This document shows positions 37,401-48,640 of a DNA stretch of 64,000 nt, one piece after another. The stretch lies in contig OY540812.1 in the NCBI GenBank assembly GCA_961205875.1, positions 35,287,098 through 35,351,097 of the forward strand, in the 5' to 3' direction. Source of the DNA: Sialis fuliginosa (taxonomy: Eukaryota > Arthropoda > Insecta > Megaloptera > Sialidae). The translations under genes and the position numbers were made by a program. The notes under the pieces are model-generated. The model was not told the DNA's origin. It saw only the letters and a program-made list of their open reading frames with translations, and did no database searches. Every line of letters starts with the position of its first letter. The stretch's first letter is position 1.

Positions 37401-40400
37401 CAAAAAAAATTTCACCCCTGGTCTAAATTATTATTATTTGATCCTGGAAATCGATAACACTTATTAATACCAATCCCTGTATCAAATTTCATAACTGTAT
37501 CACAATGGGTTGTCTAAATATTTAATAAACACTAATTTTCGATAAAAGACTGTAGTTCCCTCACGAAGAATTTCCGAATAACATAAGGTTTTTTGCTTAA
37601 AATTACATCCTTGATCTACTGTAATTTTTGTTTACACTAGTTGTAAATCACCTTGTATATTTATATTAACTTTTTATCTTATTTTTAGCCATAGAACAAT
37701 ATTATAAGCTTATTTTGTTTTTATTTGTTCTCTAGATATTTAGTAAACACTAATTTTGGACATAATTTTCGGAAGGCTGTAGTTCCCTCACGAAGAATTT
37801 TCAGACACAGGTTCACATAAAGTTTTTTCTTAAAATTACATTCTCGATCTACTGTAAATTTTATTTACACTATACCTTTTACAGTAGGTATAAATTCACA
37901 CTTATGAAACATAATTTCACATTAATGAAAACAGATTTCACACAAATGAAATCTAATTTCACACTAATGAAATCTGATTTCGCACAAATGAAATCTAATT
38001 TCACATTAATGAAATCTGATTTCGCACAAATGAAAACATAATTCACATAACGATACGAAAAATAATTTATTAGTTGCGAAAATAATTTCTTCAAATGAAT
38101 ACAGATTTGAATGTTTTTTATTTCTTAATATTATATATACAGGGTGGGGCATTTAAAGTGTTACAGATTATTATCTCAGAACCATCGCATATTTGGAAAA
38201 AATGTTTCAACTAAAAAATGTTTGGTTGTGAGGGGGTAATCGATTAGTAATATTTATTTGTTATTTTATCGTGGCCTTCAAGGATATTTGAAGGTCAACA
38301 TCATTTTTTTAAACAGGAACCTATATTTTTTATTTAGTAATCTTATTCTACGTGAAAAAACACGAATATTTCATTGTAAATTTTTTTAACAACCTAATTT
38401 TGAACTTTCGAGATTTTTTTACTCAAAAACCATAAACTTAAGAAAAAAGTACGAGATACAAAAAATGTTGACCTTTAAATATCCTTGAAGGCCTCGCTAT
38501 AATAACAAATAAATATTACTTTTCGATTACCCCCTCACAACCAAACATTTTTTTCAAATATGCGATTGTTCTGAGATAATAATCTATAACACTTTAAATG
38601 CCCCACCCTGTATATATAATATTAAGGAATTAAAAACATTCAAATTTGTATTCATTTGTAGAAATTATTTTCGCAACTAATAAATTATTTTTCGTATATG
38701 TGAATTATGTTTTCATTTGTGCGGAATCAGATTTCATTAATGTGAAATTAGATTTCATTTGTGCGAAATCAGATTTCATTAGTGTGAAATTAGATTTCAT
38801 TTGTGTGAAATCTGTTTTCATTAATGTGAAATTATGTTTCATAAGTGTGAATTTATACTGTAAAAGGTATAGTTGTAAATCATTCTGTATAGACTAATAG
38901 ACATACGTATTTTATATGTGCATAGATACCTTTGATGATAGTTTCCTGCTGGATGTAAATCAAAGTTCTGTTTCAATATTTTAGCATCTTGTCTTGCTAG
39001 TTGTGGAACAAGATGTGATGGTCGTGTTGGAGGTGGTCTTGTAGTTGGATGATGAGGTTTATATGGTGTTTGTGTTGATCTTGGAGTTGTATAATATGGT
39101 TGTGGTAGTGTTGGTGGTGGTAGTCGTGGTGGTGGTGGCAGTCGTGGTGGTGGTGGTGCTGGTTGTGGTTGTGGTTGGGGTAGTGGCTGTGATATTAATA
39201 GTGAATGATTTGGTGATGGTGGTGGGGGTGGTGGTGTTGTTGGTCGTGGTGGTGGTGGTCGTATTAGTGGTGGTGGTCGTGGTGGTGGTGGTCTTATAGT
39301 TTGATGTGATGCGAATTTGTGTAATAATGGATTATATGGTTCTACCGAAGACGTTCTTCCAATCGATTTTGTCTGTATTCTTCTGACTAATGATGACAAA
39401 GCTACAATATAATCCGAAGATGTACCAAGAAACAATGGTGACTGAGGTTTCTCCAGAGATAAACTAATATCATTGTATGTTGATTGGACATCATGTTTGA
39501 CGTCACACTGAGCATGATAAATGGTCAATATGACCAACGTTATAACCTGTAAAAGTACAGTAGATTAACTAGAAGTTATTATTTCACATATACATGGCAT
39601 GGGTATACACTAGAGTGGATCAAATTGTATGGAAGGAATTTTACCGACCTCGGCTACCCCCCTACGTGAAAGTACTCTCAATTCTAATCGCCCATGGAAT
39701 TATACATCTACATTCAACTTTAGTTCGCCGCATTTTTGATTGACAATTTTAAGTTTGATCCCTTGAATTTCAATATATACCGGGTGTTCCAGACCACCCG
39801 TCCACTATGTTTTACGCCCAAACTATTGAAGATACAGTTTTATGATAAAAAATTTACTATATATATCGACCCTAAAAAAATTCAACCCTCTAAAACTCCT
39901 CCTTGGGGGGTAGTTTGAGGGGTACATGCCCGTTTCTCAATAAAATCAAATATCCAAAAGTAGATAATTTTAAAGATCATAAAAAAGTAAGAAACTTTTG
40001 TAAAAAATTTTTTTCATACATTCAATTGTTTAGAAAATATGACGACTTGATTTTAAATTTTAGGGTTTTACTAAAATTGTTCTAATTTCGTTAAATACTA
40101 ATGAACTTTTATTTTTAAAATTTGTTCTGAAAGTAGAAATAACGAACTTTCTAATGATGTATGATTATTTGAGATTTGGATAATTTAAAATGTCATACGC
40201 GATATATCAAAAATTCAAAACTTCAATTGGGGATAATTCAAAATTTTAAAATGGAATGGTATATCAATTTAGTACTTTATCTTAAAAAATATATTTAAAT
40301 TAACAACTTTTGTTAAGAAAATTTTTAATTTAAAATTATCATTTTTTTTTTTTAAATAAAATTTAAAATTAAATTTTCTTAACAAAAGTTGTTAATTTAA

Positions 40401-43400
40401 ATATATTTTTTAAGATAAAGTACTAATTGATATACCATTCCATTTAAAATTTTTGAATTATCCCCAATTGAAGTTTTGAATTTTTGATATGTCGCGTATG
40501 ACACTTTAAATTATCCAAATTTCAAATAATAAAGTTCGTTATTTCTACTTTCAGAATAAATTTTAAAAATAAAAGTTCATTAGTATTTAACGAAACTAGA
40601 GCAATTTTAGTAAAACCCTAAAATTTAGAATCCAGGCGCCATATTTTCTAAACAATTGAATATATGAAAAAAATTTTTTTACAAAAGTTTCTTACTTTTT
40701 TATGATCTTTAAAATTATCTACTTTTGGATATTTGATTTTACTGAGAAACGGGCATGTACCCCTCAAACTACCCCCCAAGGAGGAGTTTTAGGGGGTTGA
40801 AAACATTTTCCTGAAATTCTTTAGGGTCGATATATATAGTAAATTTTTTATCATAAAACTCTATCTTCAATAGTTTGGGCGTAAAACATAGTGGACGGGT
40901 GGTCTGGAACACCCGGTATGTAGGTATTTTTGTATTATATTATATGTATTATATGCAAAAAATAAAAAAGTACAGGGAAGAATTTCCATATAGCTACTCG
41001 ATGAAATCAAAGTTTAAAATTCAGTAGTGGCGTCAAATGAACATCAGATTCGGAATTATCGTGCCGAAAAACGCATAGGTTGATATTTTGCAGTGGCGTA
41101 GTAAGAAAATTTTTCGGGGGGGGGATAAATGCATATGGGTTAAATTTTTTGAAGGTATTTTGTACTGATGTTTCCTCAAAACATACGTTTTTAAAGAATA
41201 TTGAATATTTCGGGGGGGGGGGGTGACCCTAAAAACCCCCCCGTTACTATGCCACTGGTATTTTGTTTGGGTAAAATCAAAAAAACTTTGAAGTTTGTTT
41301 CCAAAACAGACGTCAGGTGGCCTCAAGAAAAAAATAGAAGTCAAATTTGGAATCCTCGTACCCAAAAACCCTTGGGTTGGTGTTTTGCCTAAAAAAAATA
41401 ATGAAAAATTGTAAATTTTTATTAACACTTAAAATTTTTAATCAAAAATGCGACGAACTAAAGTTGAATATAGATGTATTTTTTCCTAGAATTGAGAGTA
41501 CTTTCACGTAGGGGGGTAGTCGAGGTCGGTTGGAAAATTGGCCCACCTAGTATAGGTTACACGTATAATTCACAAATCCGTATATTAAGTGGGAACATTT
41601 ATGAGTAGACGGCGAACAAAATAGGTGAATTTTGGGAATTATTATCTCAAAAACTATTTGTTCGATTTCATCCAGGTTTATTTTATTGTAAAGTATATAT
41701 GTGGTGCATTTAAAGTGTTACAGATTATTATCTCAAAACCATCGCATATTTGAAAAAAATGTTTCAATCAAAATATGTTTGGTTGTGAGGGGGTAATCGG
41801 ATAGTAATATTTATTTGCTATTTTAACGTGGCCTTCAAGGATATTTGAAGGTTAACATCATTTTTTTAAATAGGAACCTATAGTTACTATTCAATAATCT
41901 TATTCTACGTGAAAAAACACGAATCTTTCATTGAAAACTTTTTTTTGAACAACCTAAGCTTTCCAAGGTATTTAACAAAATAATTCGAGATTTTGAACTT
42001 TCAAGAATTTTTTACTCAGAAACCATAAACTTTAGAAAAAAGTACGAAATACAAAAAATGTTTATTTTGGTCTAATGAAACTTGGAGAATTATTCTAGAA
42101 TTTTTTTAACATTTCGTATTTGTTTTTTGTTTTTGTTAAAATAAAAAAATAGAAAAAGTTTTTTAAATTTTTAAAACAATTCTCCAAGCTTTATTAGACC
42201 AAAATAACATTTTTTATGTCTCGTACTTTTTTTCTACAGTTTATGGTTTCTGAATAAAAAATTCTTGAAAGTTCAAAATTTCGAATTATTTTGTTAGATA
42301 CCTTGGAAAGCTTAGGTTGTTTAAAAAAAAGTTTTTCAATGAAAGATTCGTGTTTTTTTTACGTAGAATAAGATTACTAAATAAAAACTATAAGTTCCTA
42401 TTTAAAAAAAAGGTGTTGACCTTTAAATATCCTTGAAGGCCACGTTAAAATAGCAAATAAATATTACTATCCGATTCCTCCTAACAACCAAACATTTTTT
42501 GGTTGAAACATTTTTTTCAAATATGCCATGGTTATGAAATACTAATCTGTAACACTTGAAATGCCCCATTCTGTATATGTAAAGTATAGACCACCCGTCC
42601 AATATGTTTTACGCCTAAACTATTGAAGATAGAGTTTTATGATAAAAAATTTACTATACAGGGTGATTCAGCACTGTCGTGCCAAACTTAAACAGTAAAT
42701 TAAGAAATACATTTTAAGCAAAAAACATTATATGAACATGTGTCCGGAAATTTTTCGTAAGGGGGCTACATCCCTCCAAAGATTTTATTCAAAATTGGTT
42801 TTTATTTAATATCATGAGAACCCATAGTGATAAAATTATAAAATTTGGTATAGGGGTTAGTATTAATAAGTGTTATCGATTTCCAGTATTAACCAATCAT
42901 AATTTAGACCAGGGCTGTATGGGGCCAGTAGGCCCATCGATTTTTAGCCAGTATTTTTTTGTTATTCAACTTTTTCCTGAGTTAAACATTGGAATAAGAC
43001 TCTATGACACAAAATACACAAAAATATACATAGCTCATTTATCATAAGATAAACCGTTTACGATAAATATCGATGCAAAAGAAAGCATGCAGAATTTTAC
43101 TTAATACGGATGCTTCAAATTACAAAAAATAAATTTATATTCTTGTTCTATAATAAAAAATAAGACAAATTTTTTTTATACATATACCTCCAAAAATTCA
43201 CCCTTATCAACAAATAGCCATTTAAAGTATCGCTTTTTAGTTATTAAAGTACTTGGCAACTTTATTAGAACTGGCAATAGGTCTAAGAGGACACTTATTA
43301 GGTGATATATGTGCATGAACTTTTTTCTTACCTTTAATCATAGAATAAGAATATAAAATTATTTTGTGTAATTTGAAGCATCCGTATTAAGTAAAATTCT

Positions 43401-46400
43401 GCATGTTTTCTTTTGCATTGATATTTCTCGTAAACGGTTTATCCTATGATGAATGACCAAAGTATATTTTTGTGTATTTTGTGTTACATAATCTTATTAA
43501 AACGTCTAACTCAGGAAAAAATTAAAGAACAATAAAATACTCGATAAAAATCGACGGGCCCCCTGGGCCCACACAACCCTGGTCAAAATTACTATTGGTT
43601 GATACCGGATATCGATAACACTTGTTAATACTAAACCTTATATCAAATTTCATTACTGTATCACAATGGGTTCTCAAGATATTAAATAAAAACTAATTTT
43701 GAATAAAATCTTTGAAGGGCTGTAGCCCCCTTACAAAAAATTTCCGGACACATGTTCATATAATATTTTTTGCTTAAAATATGTCTCTTAATTTACTGTT
43801 CAAGTTTGGCACGACAGTGCTGAATCACCCTGTGTACATCGAGAAAAATATTTTAAGCAAAAAACATTATATAAACATGTGTCCGAAAATTTGTCATGAG
43901 AGGGCTACAGCCCTCTAAAGATTAGTTTATATTTAATATCTTGAGAACCTATTGTATCAATACTAAAGCCTGTATCAAATTTAATAACTTTAGCATAATG
44001 GGGTCTCCCGATATTAAATAAAAACTAATTTTGAATAAAATCTTTGGAGGGCTGTAGCCCCCTCAAGAAAAATTTCCGGACACATGTTCATATAATGTTT
44101 TTTGCTTAAAATATGTCTCTTAATTTACTGTTCAAGTTTGGCACGACAGCACTGAATCACCCTGTATATCGACCTTAAAGAATTTCAGGAAAATATTTTC
44201 AACCCTCTAAAATTTCTACTTGGGGGGTAGTTTGAGGGGTACATGCCCGTTTCTCAGCAAAATAAATGGAACGGTGTATCCAAAAGTAGATAATTTTAAA
44301 GATCATAAAAAAGTAAGAAACTTTTGTAGAGAAAAATTGTTTAGAAAATATTGCGAATTGTTCCCAAATTTTAGGGTTTTACTAAAAGTGCTCTAGTTTC
44401 GTTAAATATTAAGGAAATATTATTTTTAAATTTTTACTTGAAAGTAGAAATAACGAACTTTTTAATGATGTATGATTATTTGAAAAATTTAAAGTGTCAT
44501 ACACGACATATCAAAAATGCAAAACTTTATTGGGGATAATTCAAAAATTTTAAATGTAATGATATATCAATTAGTATCTACTTTATCTTAAAAAAATATA
44601 TTTAAATAAACAATTTTGTTAAGAAAATTTAAAATTTAAAATTATATATACAGGCTGAGTCATTTTAATCAACGCAGTCAAATATCTCGAAAAGTAAGCA
44701 AAATTGAGAAAAACGTTTCAAACAAAAGTTGCTTGGTTTCAAGGGGGTCAAACAATGATGATCTTGCGGTTGACCTTCAAACCATTTTTCAAGGTCAAAT
44801 CAAGGTCAACTTTGATTTTTTAAATAAAAACCTATATTTTTTTATAGCATATGCGTATTCTACGTGAAAAAATACTTTCTTCTCTCGGTAGAGGGCGCTG
44901 TAAGACTAATCAACGAACTCAAATATCTGAAAAAAAAGTTGCACCTAAGCTTATTAAAGTCAAACTACTTTTAGCATTACCCAGAAACAATTTTTTAGCC
45001 TAAAGATAATTTTAAGCAGCTGTTGTAGAAGGCCCAAATGTGAGAGGCAAGGGGACTCTCATTAAAAAAGCACCCCAAAGAAAACATACAACTACTACGT
45101 CCACGCCGTTGTTTCTGAGTAATGCTAAATGTAATTTGACTTTAATAAGCTATTAGGTGCAATTTTTTTTCAGAGAGAAGAAAGCATTTTAAAAAAAAGT
45201 TCTACTAAAGATACTAATTTTTTCACGTAGAATATGAGTATGTAATAAAAAATATAGGTTTTTGTTTAAAAAATCATAGTTGACCTTGATTTGACCTTGA
45301 AAAATGGTTTGAAGGTCAACCGCAAGGTCACCATTGTTTGGCTCCCTTGAAACCAAGTAACTTTTGTTTGAAGCATTTTTCTCAATTTTGCTTACTTTTC
45401 GAGATATTTGACTGCGTTGATTAAAATGACTCACCCTGTATATATTTAAAAAAAAACACGCATGCCCAATAGAAAATAAATGCACGACGTTACCAAATTT
45501 TATTTTATATCAAGGTTATCTTGATTTTATACTATAACTTTTTCGCTTTTTCTAACACATAGACCTTGTTTCTCCCCAAGAAATCGTGAGTTAATAAATT
45601 GTTTAAAACTCTATATAAGACAATTTAAAAACAGTTGAGAATATCGATGTTTTATAAACAATCTCTATATGTAGTACATACCTACTTTATAAGCAAAAAT
45701 ATTCAATATTATTTAGGTAATCAATTATCTTAAATCTTACTTAATATTATAGTACGTCTGGTACCTAAAAAAACCGTGCACTTTTTGATTGGGGCATGAC
45801 ACTTTCTGTGCTCATAGATAAGGTTAAAAGAATAATTTTCAGATAGGGAGCCACTTTAAAATCCGTGTAGAACACCATTATAATGGCTATTAAAGATGGC
45901 CCCCACCGTTTTTATTAAATTAAGTGTATCTCAGCTCCTAGTCATCTGATTTCAATTTTCTTTTGTTTGTTTTAAAGTTCTTATTGAGAAGATTATTTAT
46001 TATTCATTTTTCTCTAAATCTTAAGGGTTCCCCACAATTTTCGAAAATCTGAAGATTTTACTTTTCTTACGAACTTAATTTTATATAACTTTTTTATTGT
46101 GCCCAATATCATTTTTTTACCTCATATAAAAAATAAAGATATTTTTTTCTGCGTTCCATTGATAACAAGATAATACTATTTTAAACTAAGAAAAATAGAC
46201 TATTTTTGGATCATTCCATGTCAAGTTTACCTTTTATCATATGAAATTTTATGTTGGGATCAATTTTCTCATATGGCATGGTTAAAAAATTGAAAAATCT
46301 GGCATGGATGTCACTGAACTTTCTTATACAATAAAAAAATGTACGTGTATCTACTAATATAAAACAAATAATTTTGGCTTACTGACAACAGATATAAAAA

Positions 46401-48570
46401 AATTAATAGAACATAAACTATAGATAAGAACGTTCTCTACTTCTTTTGTTATAAACATTTCATTCTGTCATGAACTTGTTGAAATAAAATGGAAAAAATT
46501 TTTAAAATATAATTAAAAAGATTTTTTTTAATTGGTAAGAGATACAAAAAAATTAATGGAACATAAACTATAGAAAATAACGTACTTAAAAATGCCTTTC
46601 TTTTTTATATGAGGTAAAAAAATTATATTGGGCACAATAAAAATGTTAAGTTTGTAAGAAAAGTGAAATCTTCAGATTTCAGAAAATAGTGGGGAATCCT
46701 TAAGATTTAGAGAAAAATGAATAATGATAAAAAATAATTTTTTTAATAAGAACTTTAAAATAAACAAAAGAAAATTGAAATCAGATGATTAGGAGCTGAG
46801 ATATAGCCAATTTAATAAAAACCATGAGGGCCATCTTTAATAGTCGATATAACAGTGTTCTACACGGATTTTAAAGTGGCTCCGTATCTGAAAATCTTTC
46901 TTTTTACCTTATATATGACCACAGGAAGTGGCTTACCCCAATCTAAAGTACAGCGTTTTGGCTTTATTTGCCACGAACCAGACGTACTATTAATATACTG
47001 CACATTTACACTACATAAAATAATTTACGATTAAAATTATATTATAAAATAGTTCCAGTTAAATAAAAAGTAAGTTTATAACTTTAACTTTATGGAAAAA
47101 AGTTTTCTACAAAAATGTATTGCCTAATTATAAATGCAATATTTTCATATCACAGAAATGACGTGATTGACCCGATTTTCAAAATATTTTTTATTATCCG
47201 TTATTTACCTACTACATTTAAATATTTTTACCTAACCACCATGTAATATTGTTATTATATACGCAATATTTTTATTCCAAAAGCCATATATTTTTTTTAT
47301 TTGCGGGTAATTGAATATTAAAGATTTTATTTTAATTTATTAAATTATTTAGGGGGCTGACTAAACATTTTGTGGCGTCGATTATTTTTAACAAAATAAA
47401 ATTTTCAATTTGGTCTTCTTACATATTGTTATTAATTAATTTCATATAATATTATTTTTACTATCTTTATTTTAGGGTACATATGTAGTTCATAGATTGC
47501 AAAGGTAAAAATAAAACATAAAATATTATATGTAACGAAATTCTAATCAACCAATCGGGCTTTAATTTTAACACGTTGTTTTGCACACTAACAGTTATCA
47601 TATTACCTAAAGTTATTTATTTTTATTAATAATTGCTTTTTTTCTCGATTTTCAACGAAAAAAGACACGATTTTTACCAATTTTTTTTACAAGTCCACCA
47701 TTCTGTTTTTATTTAATTTAAATGTTTAATTCTAGATCGGCTGTTCTTAAATTTATGTAGTCTAGGGACCTCCTCCCTACAGGGGGTATTTTATGAAAAT
47801 TTAACCTTATTTTTTGCTCCATACTTACAATTTAATGACTTTCTTTTCTTTATATTTCTTACATTTTTTGATTTTACAACCGCAATGACCTATTTTTTTG
47901 GTCTACATTTCTTACATTTTTTGCTTTATTACTGCAATGACCTTTTTTCCACACATTTTATTATTTTATTTATTTATTATACATTTTTTCAATTTTTGCA
48001 CTACACAAATTAGCTTTTACTACTGCAGAAATAAGCTACAACTCTACACACTAAAATAACCCCTGCCTCCATGACAGAAAAACAAAGAAGGTCATTAGAT
48101 AACTAATCATTGCTAAATATAAATGTAAAAAAGTACTTTAATTTATGCCAAACATATTTCACGGACCCTAGTTTAAGAACCGTTGTTCTAGATAATACGT
48201 TAGTGACAAGTCTATAAAGTAAAAATATATTAGATTTATTTGTTCAAGTCATTACAATTAGAGATGTACCCACCACCCACCCACCTTTTTTTCGAGGAAT
48301 CCACTTGACACCAAAATAACAAATTAAGTATTAAAAAATATATTTTTGTATAATTTAAGATGCAAATAAAAACGTACAAAAAGTCTGAAAAGATTATATT
48401 TTATTTTGTTACGAAAAAAAATCCTGAAATAAGCTCAAACTTTTAGGCGTAACACCGCAATACTGCCTTAACAGAACAAAAATCGATAACAGAATCATAC
48501 ATTGAATTTATTTATTAATCACCACAATTAAATACACATTATTAATAAAGCAACGTACCAATTTCAACAT
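34233..48570 (-). CDS. Gene C: RR-1 cuticular protein, 3 exons, 297 aa (long poly-proline spacer)
   Basis: Third array member. CDS = join of 48559-48570, 38930-39546 and 34233-34497 on the minus strand. Same signal peptide as B. The spacer is the most proline-rich of the set, with runs of P broken by R, S, T and Q, and only one recognisable ASHQTIRPPPP repeat. RR-1 consensus at residues 239-264, identical in protein to A and D. Intron 2 is 4.4 kb and intron 1 is 9.0 kb, swollen by nested foldback elements. All splice sites and phases are intact. Complementary-strand frames over the spacer read as poly-valine and are shadows. Confidence 0.91.
34822..35179. mobile_element. hAT element (CAGGGCTTCGAACCG), 358 bp
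   Basis: CAGGGCTTCGAACCGG / GGTTCGAAGCCCTG ends. Flanking ATTTTTTC / ATTTTTCC match at 7 of 8. Gene B intron 2 near 15630 shows the site without it. Same family as 10011-10781. Confidence 0.8.
35790..36420. repeat. Tandem repeat, ~287-bp unit
   Basis: GTAGTCCCACCAAA recurs at about 35952 and 36239, with the surrounding AATTCCAAAATTTAAAATTA, ATTTGAGCCGGTAGT and G-run sections in step. It is followed at 36540 by GACGGACGGAAGGACGGATG and at 36580 by GGGTTTCTTCGGAACCC, probably an element end. Confidence 0.7.
36676..37056. mobile_element. TA-flanked element with CAGTCACCTGCA ends, 381 bp
   Basis: CAGTCACCTGCA / TGCAGGTGACTG ends, TA on both sides (36674-36675, 37057-37058). It splits a foldback arm that is continuous in gene B near 16760. 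Tc1/mariner-like by duplication. No transposase. Confidence 0.78.
37870..38872. mobile_element. Palindromic element with short repeats, split by a foldback
   Basis: Arms CTATACCTTTTACAGTA at both ends. Each arm holds repeats of GAAATCTGATTTCGCACAAA and variants. The centre is interrupted by the TACAGGGTG foldback 38140-38610. Frames reading ICAKSDFISVKLDF on both strands arise from the repeat and are not genes. Confidence 0.75.
38140..38610. mobile_element. TACAGGGTGGGGCA foldback, 471 bp
   Basis: Complete inverted ends CAGGGTGGGGCATTTAAAGT with TA flanks; a shorter relative of 7421-8316. It sits in the loop of the palindrome at 37870-38872. Confidence 0.82.
38930..39546 (-). CDS. Gene C exon 2: signal peptide remainder and poly-proline spacer
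   Basis: 617 bp (205 codons plus 2 bases). Same acceptor and donor. The middle of the exon is a CCA/CCT/CCN-rich simple sequence, which looks like in-frame repeat expansion. The flanking DVKHDVQSTYND and LARQDAKILKQNFD segments are conserved. Confidence 0.91.
39780..40916. mobile_element. TACCGGGTGTTCC foldback, 1137 bp
   Basis: CCGGGTGTTCCAGACCACCC at both ends in inverted orientation, TA flanks. Genes B and D show the uninterrupted CAATATGTATGTATTTT site. Arms complementary nearly to the centre. Half copies at 20541 and 44166. Confidence 0.85.
41091..41257. mobile_element. 167-bp hAT miniature, orthologous to 19124-19291
   Basis: CAGTGGCGTAGTAAG / TTACTATGCCACTG ends, flanked by ATATTTTG and GTATTTTG. 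Empty in gene D. Confidence 0.82.
41699..42573. mobile_element. TACAGGGTGGGGCA foldback, left tip eroded
   Basis: GTGGTGCATTTAAAGTGTTA at the left, ATGCCCCATTCTGTA at the right; the arms match those of 7421-8316. Confidence 0.75.
42659..43832. mobile_element. TACAGGGTGATTCA foldback, 1174 bp
   Basis: Most complete copy of this family: CAGGGTGATTCAGCACTGTC at the left and its complement at the right, TA on the left side. Includes repeated GTGTCCGGAAATTTTTCG and TTCTGCATG words. A right-hand half copy follows and ends at 44164. Confidence 0.82.
44651..45438. mobile_element. TACAGGGTGAGTCA foldback, 788 bp
   Basis: CAGGCTGAGTCATTTTAATC / GATTAAAATGACTCACCCTG ends, TA flanks, arms complementary throughout. 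Confidence 0.84.
45750..46989. mobile_element. TTA-flanked foldback with TAGTACGTCTGG ends, 1240 bp
   Basis: Inverted ends TAGTACGTCTGGT, TTA on both sides (45747-45749, 46990-46992). Gene B near 21680 and gene D near 63745 have the site without it. Inner arms (for example AAAGTGGCTCC and GTAGAACAC sections) are also complementary. No transposase. Harbinger-like by duplication length. Confidence 0.82.
48559..48570 (-). CDS. Gene C exon 1 coding part (MLKL)
   Basis: ATGTTGAAATTG with GTACGT donor. It lies 9.0 kb upstream of exon 2; the assignment to gene C rests on order and orientation, since no other exon 1 or exon 2 of the family lies between them. Confidence 0.83.
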
Positions 48571-48640
48571 GTTATCACTTATTCCATGTAAACAATACAA
48601 TATAGTATTGAAGGTGAATGAGTGATCTTTCTATTTTATA
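48571..48640 (-). promoter_or_regulatory. Gene C core promoter, 5' UTR and two-codon uORF
   Basis: TATAAAATA at 48640-48632, predicted start near 48609, uORF ATG GAA TAA at 48587-48579. Confidence 0.79.

Larger units (their letters stand above)
34498..38929 (-). other. Gene C intron 2
   Basis: Contains a hAT element (34822-35179), a tandem repeat (35790-36420), a TA-flanked element (36676-37056) and a palindrome with a nested foldback (37870-38872), set in TACAGG-type foldback sequence like the other introns 2. Confidence 0.75.
39547..48558 (-). other. Gene C intron 1, 9.0 kb
   Basis: Largest intron in the array. It holds, in order, the TACACTAGG foldback (39604-41554) with two nested elements, a TACAGGGTGGGGCA copy (about 41699-42573), a complete TACAGGGTGATTCA foldback (42659-43832) plus a half copy (to 44164), half of a TACCGGGTGTTCC element (44166 to about 44645), a TACAGGGTGAGTCA foldback (44651-45438), a TTA-flanked foldback (45750-46989) and a SPIN-like hAT (about 47738-48185). 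Confidence 0.78.

Noticed and set aside
37879..38897. Two opposed frames with DFICAKSDFISVKL repeats
   Set aside because: They are the two arms of one palindrome with short tandem repeats, interrupted by a transposon.
39045..39299. Poly-valine frame on the + strand
   Set aside because: It is the complement of the proline-rich exon 2 of gene C (CCN codons read backwards).
39535..39537. Alternative start codon (TTG) for exon 2
   Set aside because: Eukaryotic genes rarely start there, and the MLKL exon 1 supplies an ATG in phase with a complete signal peptide.
41033..41428. 131-residue frame on the minus strand
   Set aside because: Spans a nested hAT miniature inside a foldback; paralogous copies at 19.1 and 62.2 kb do not keep the frame.
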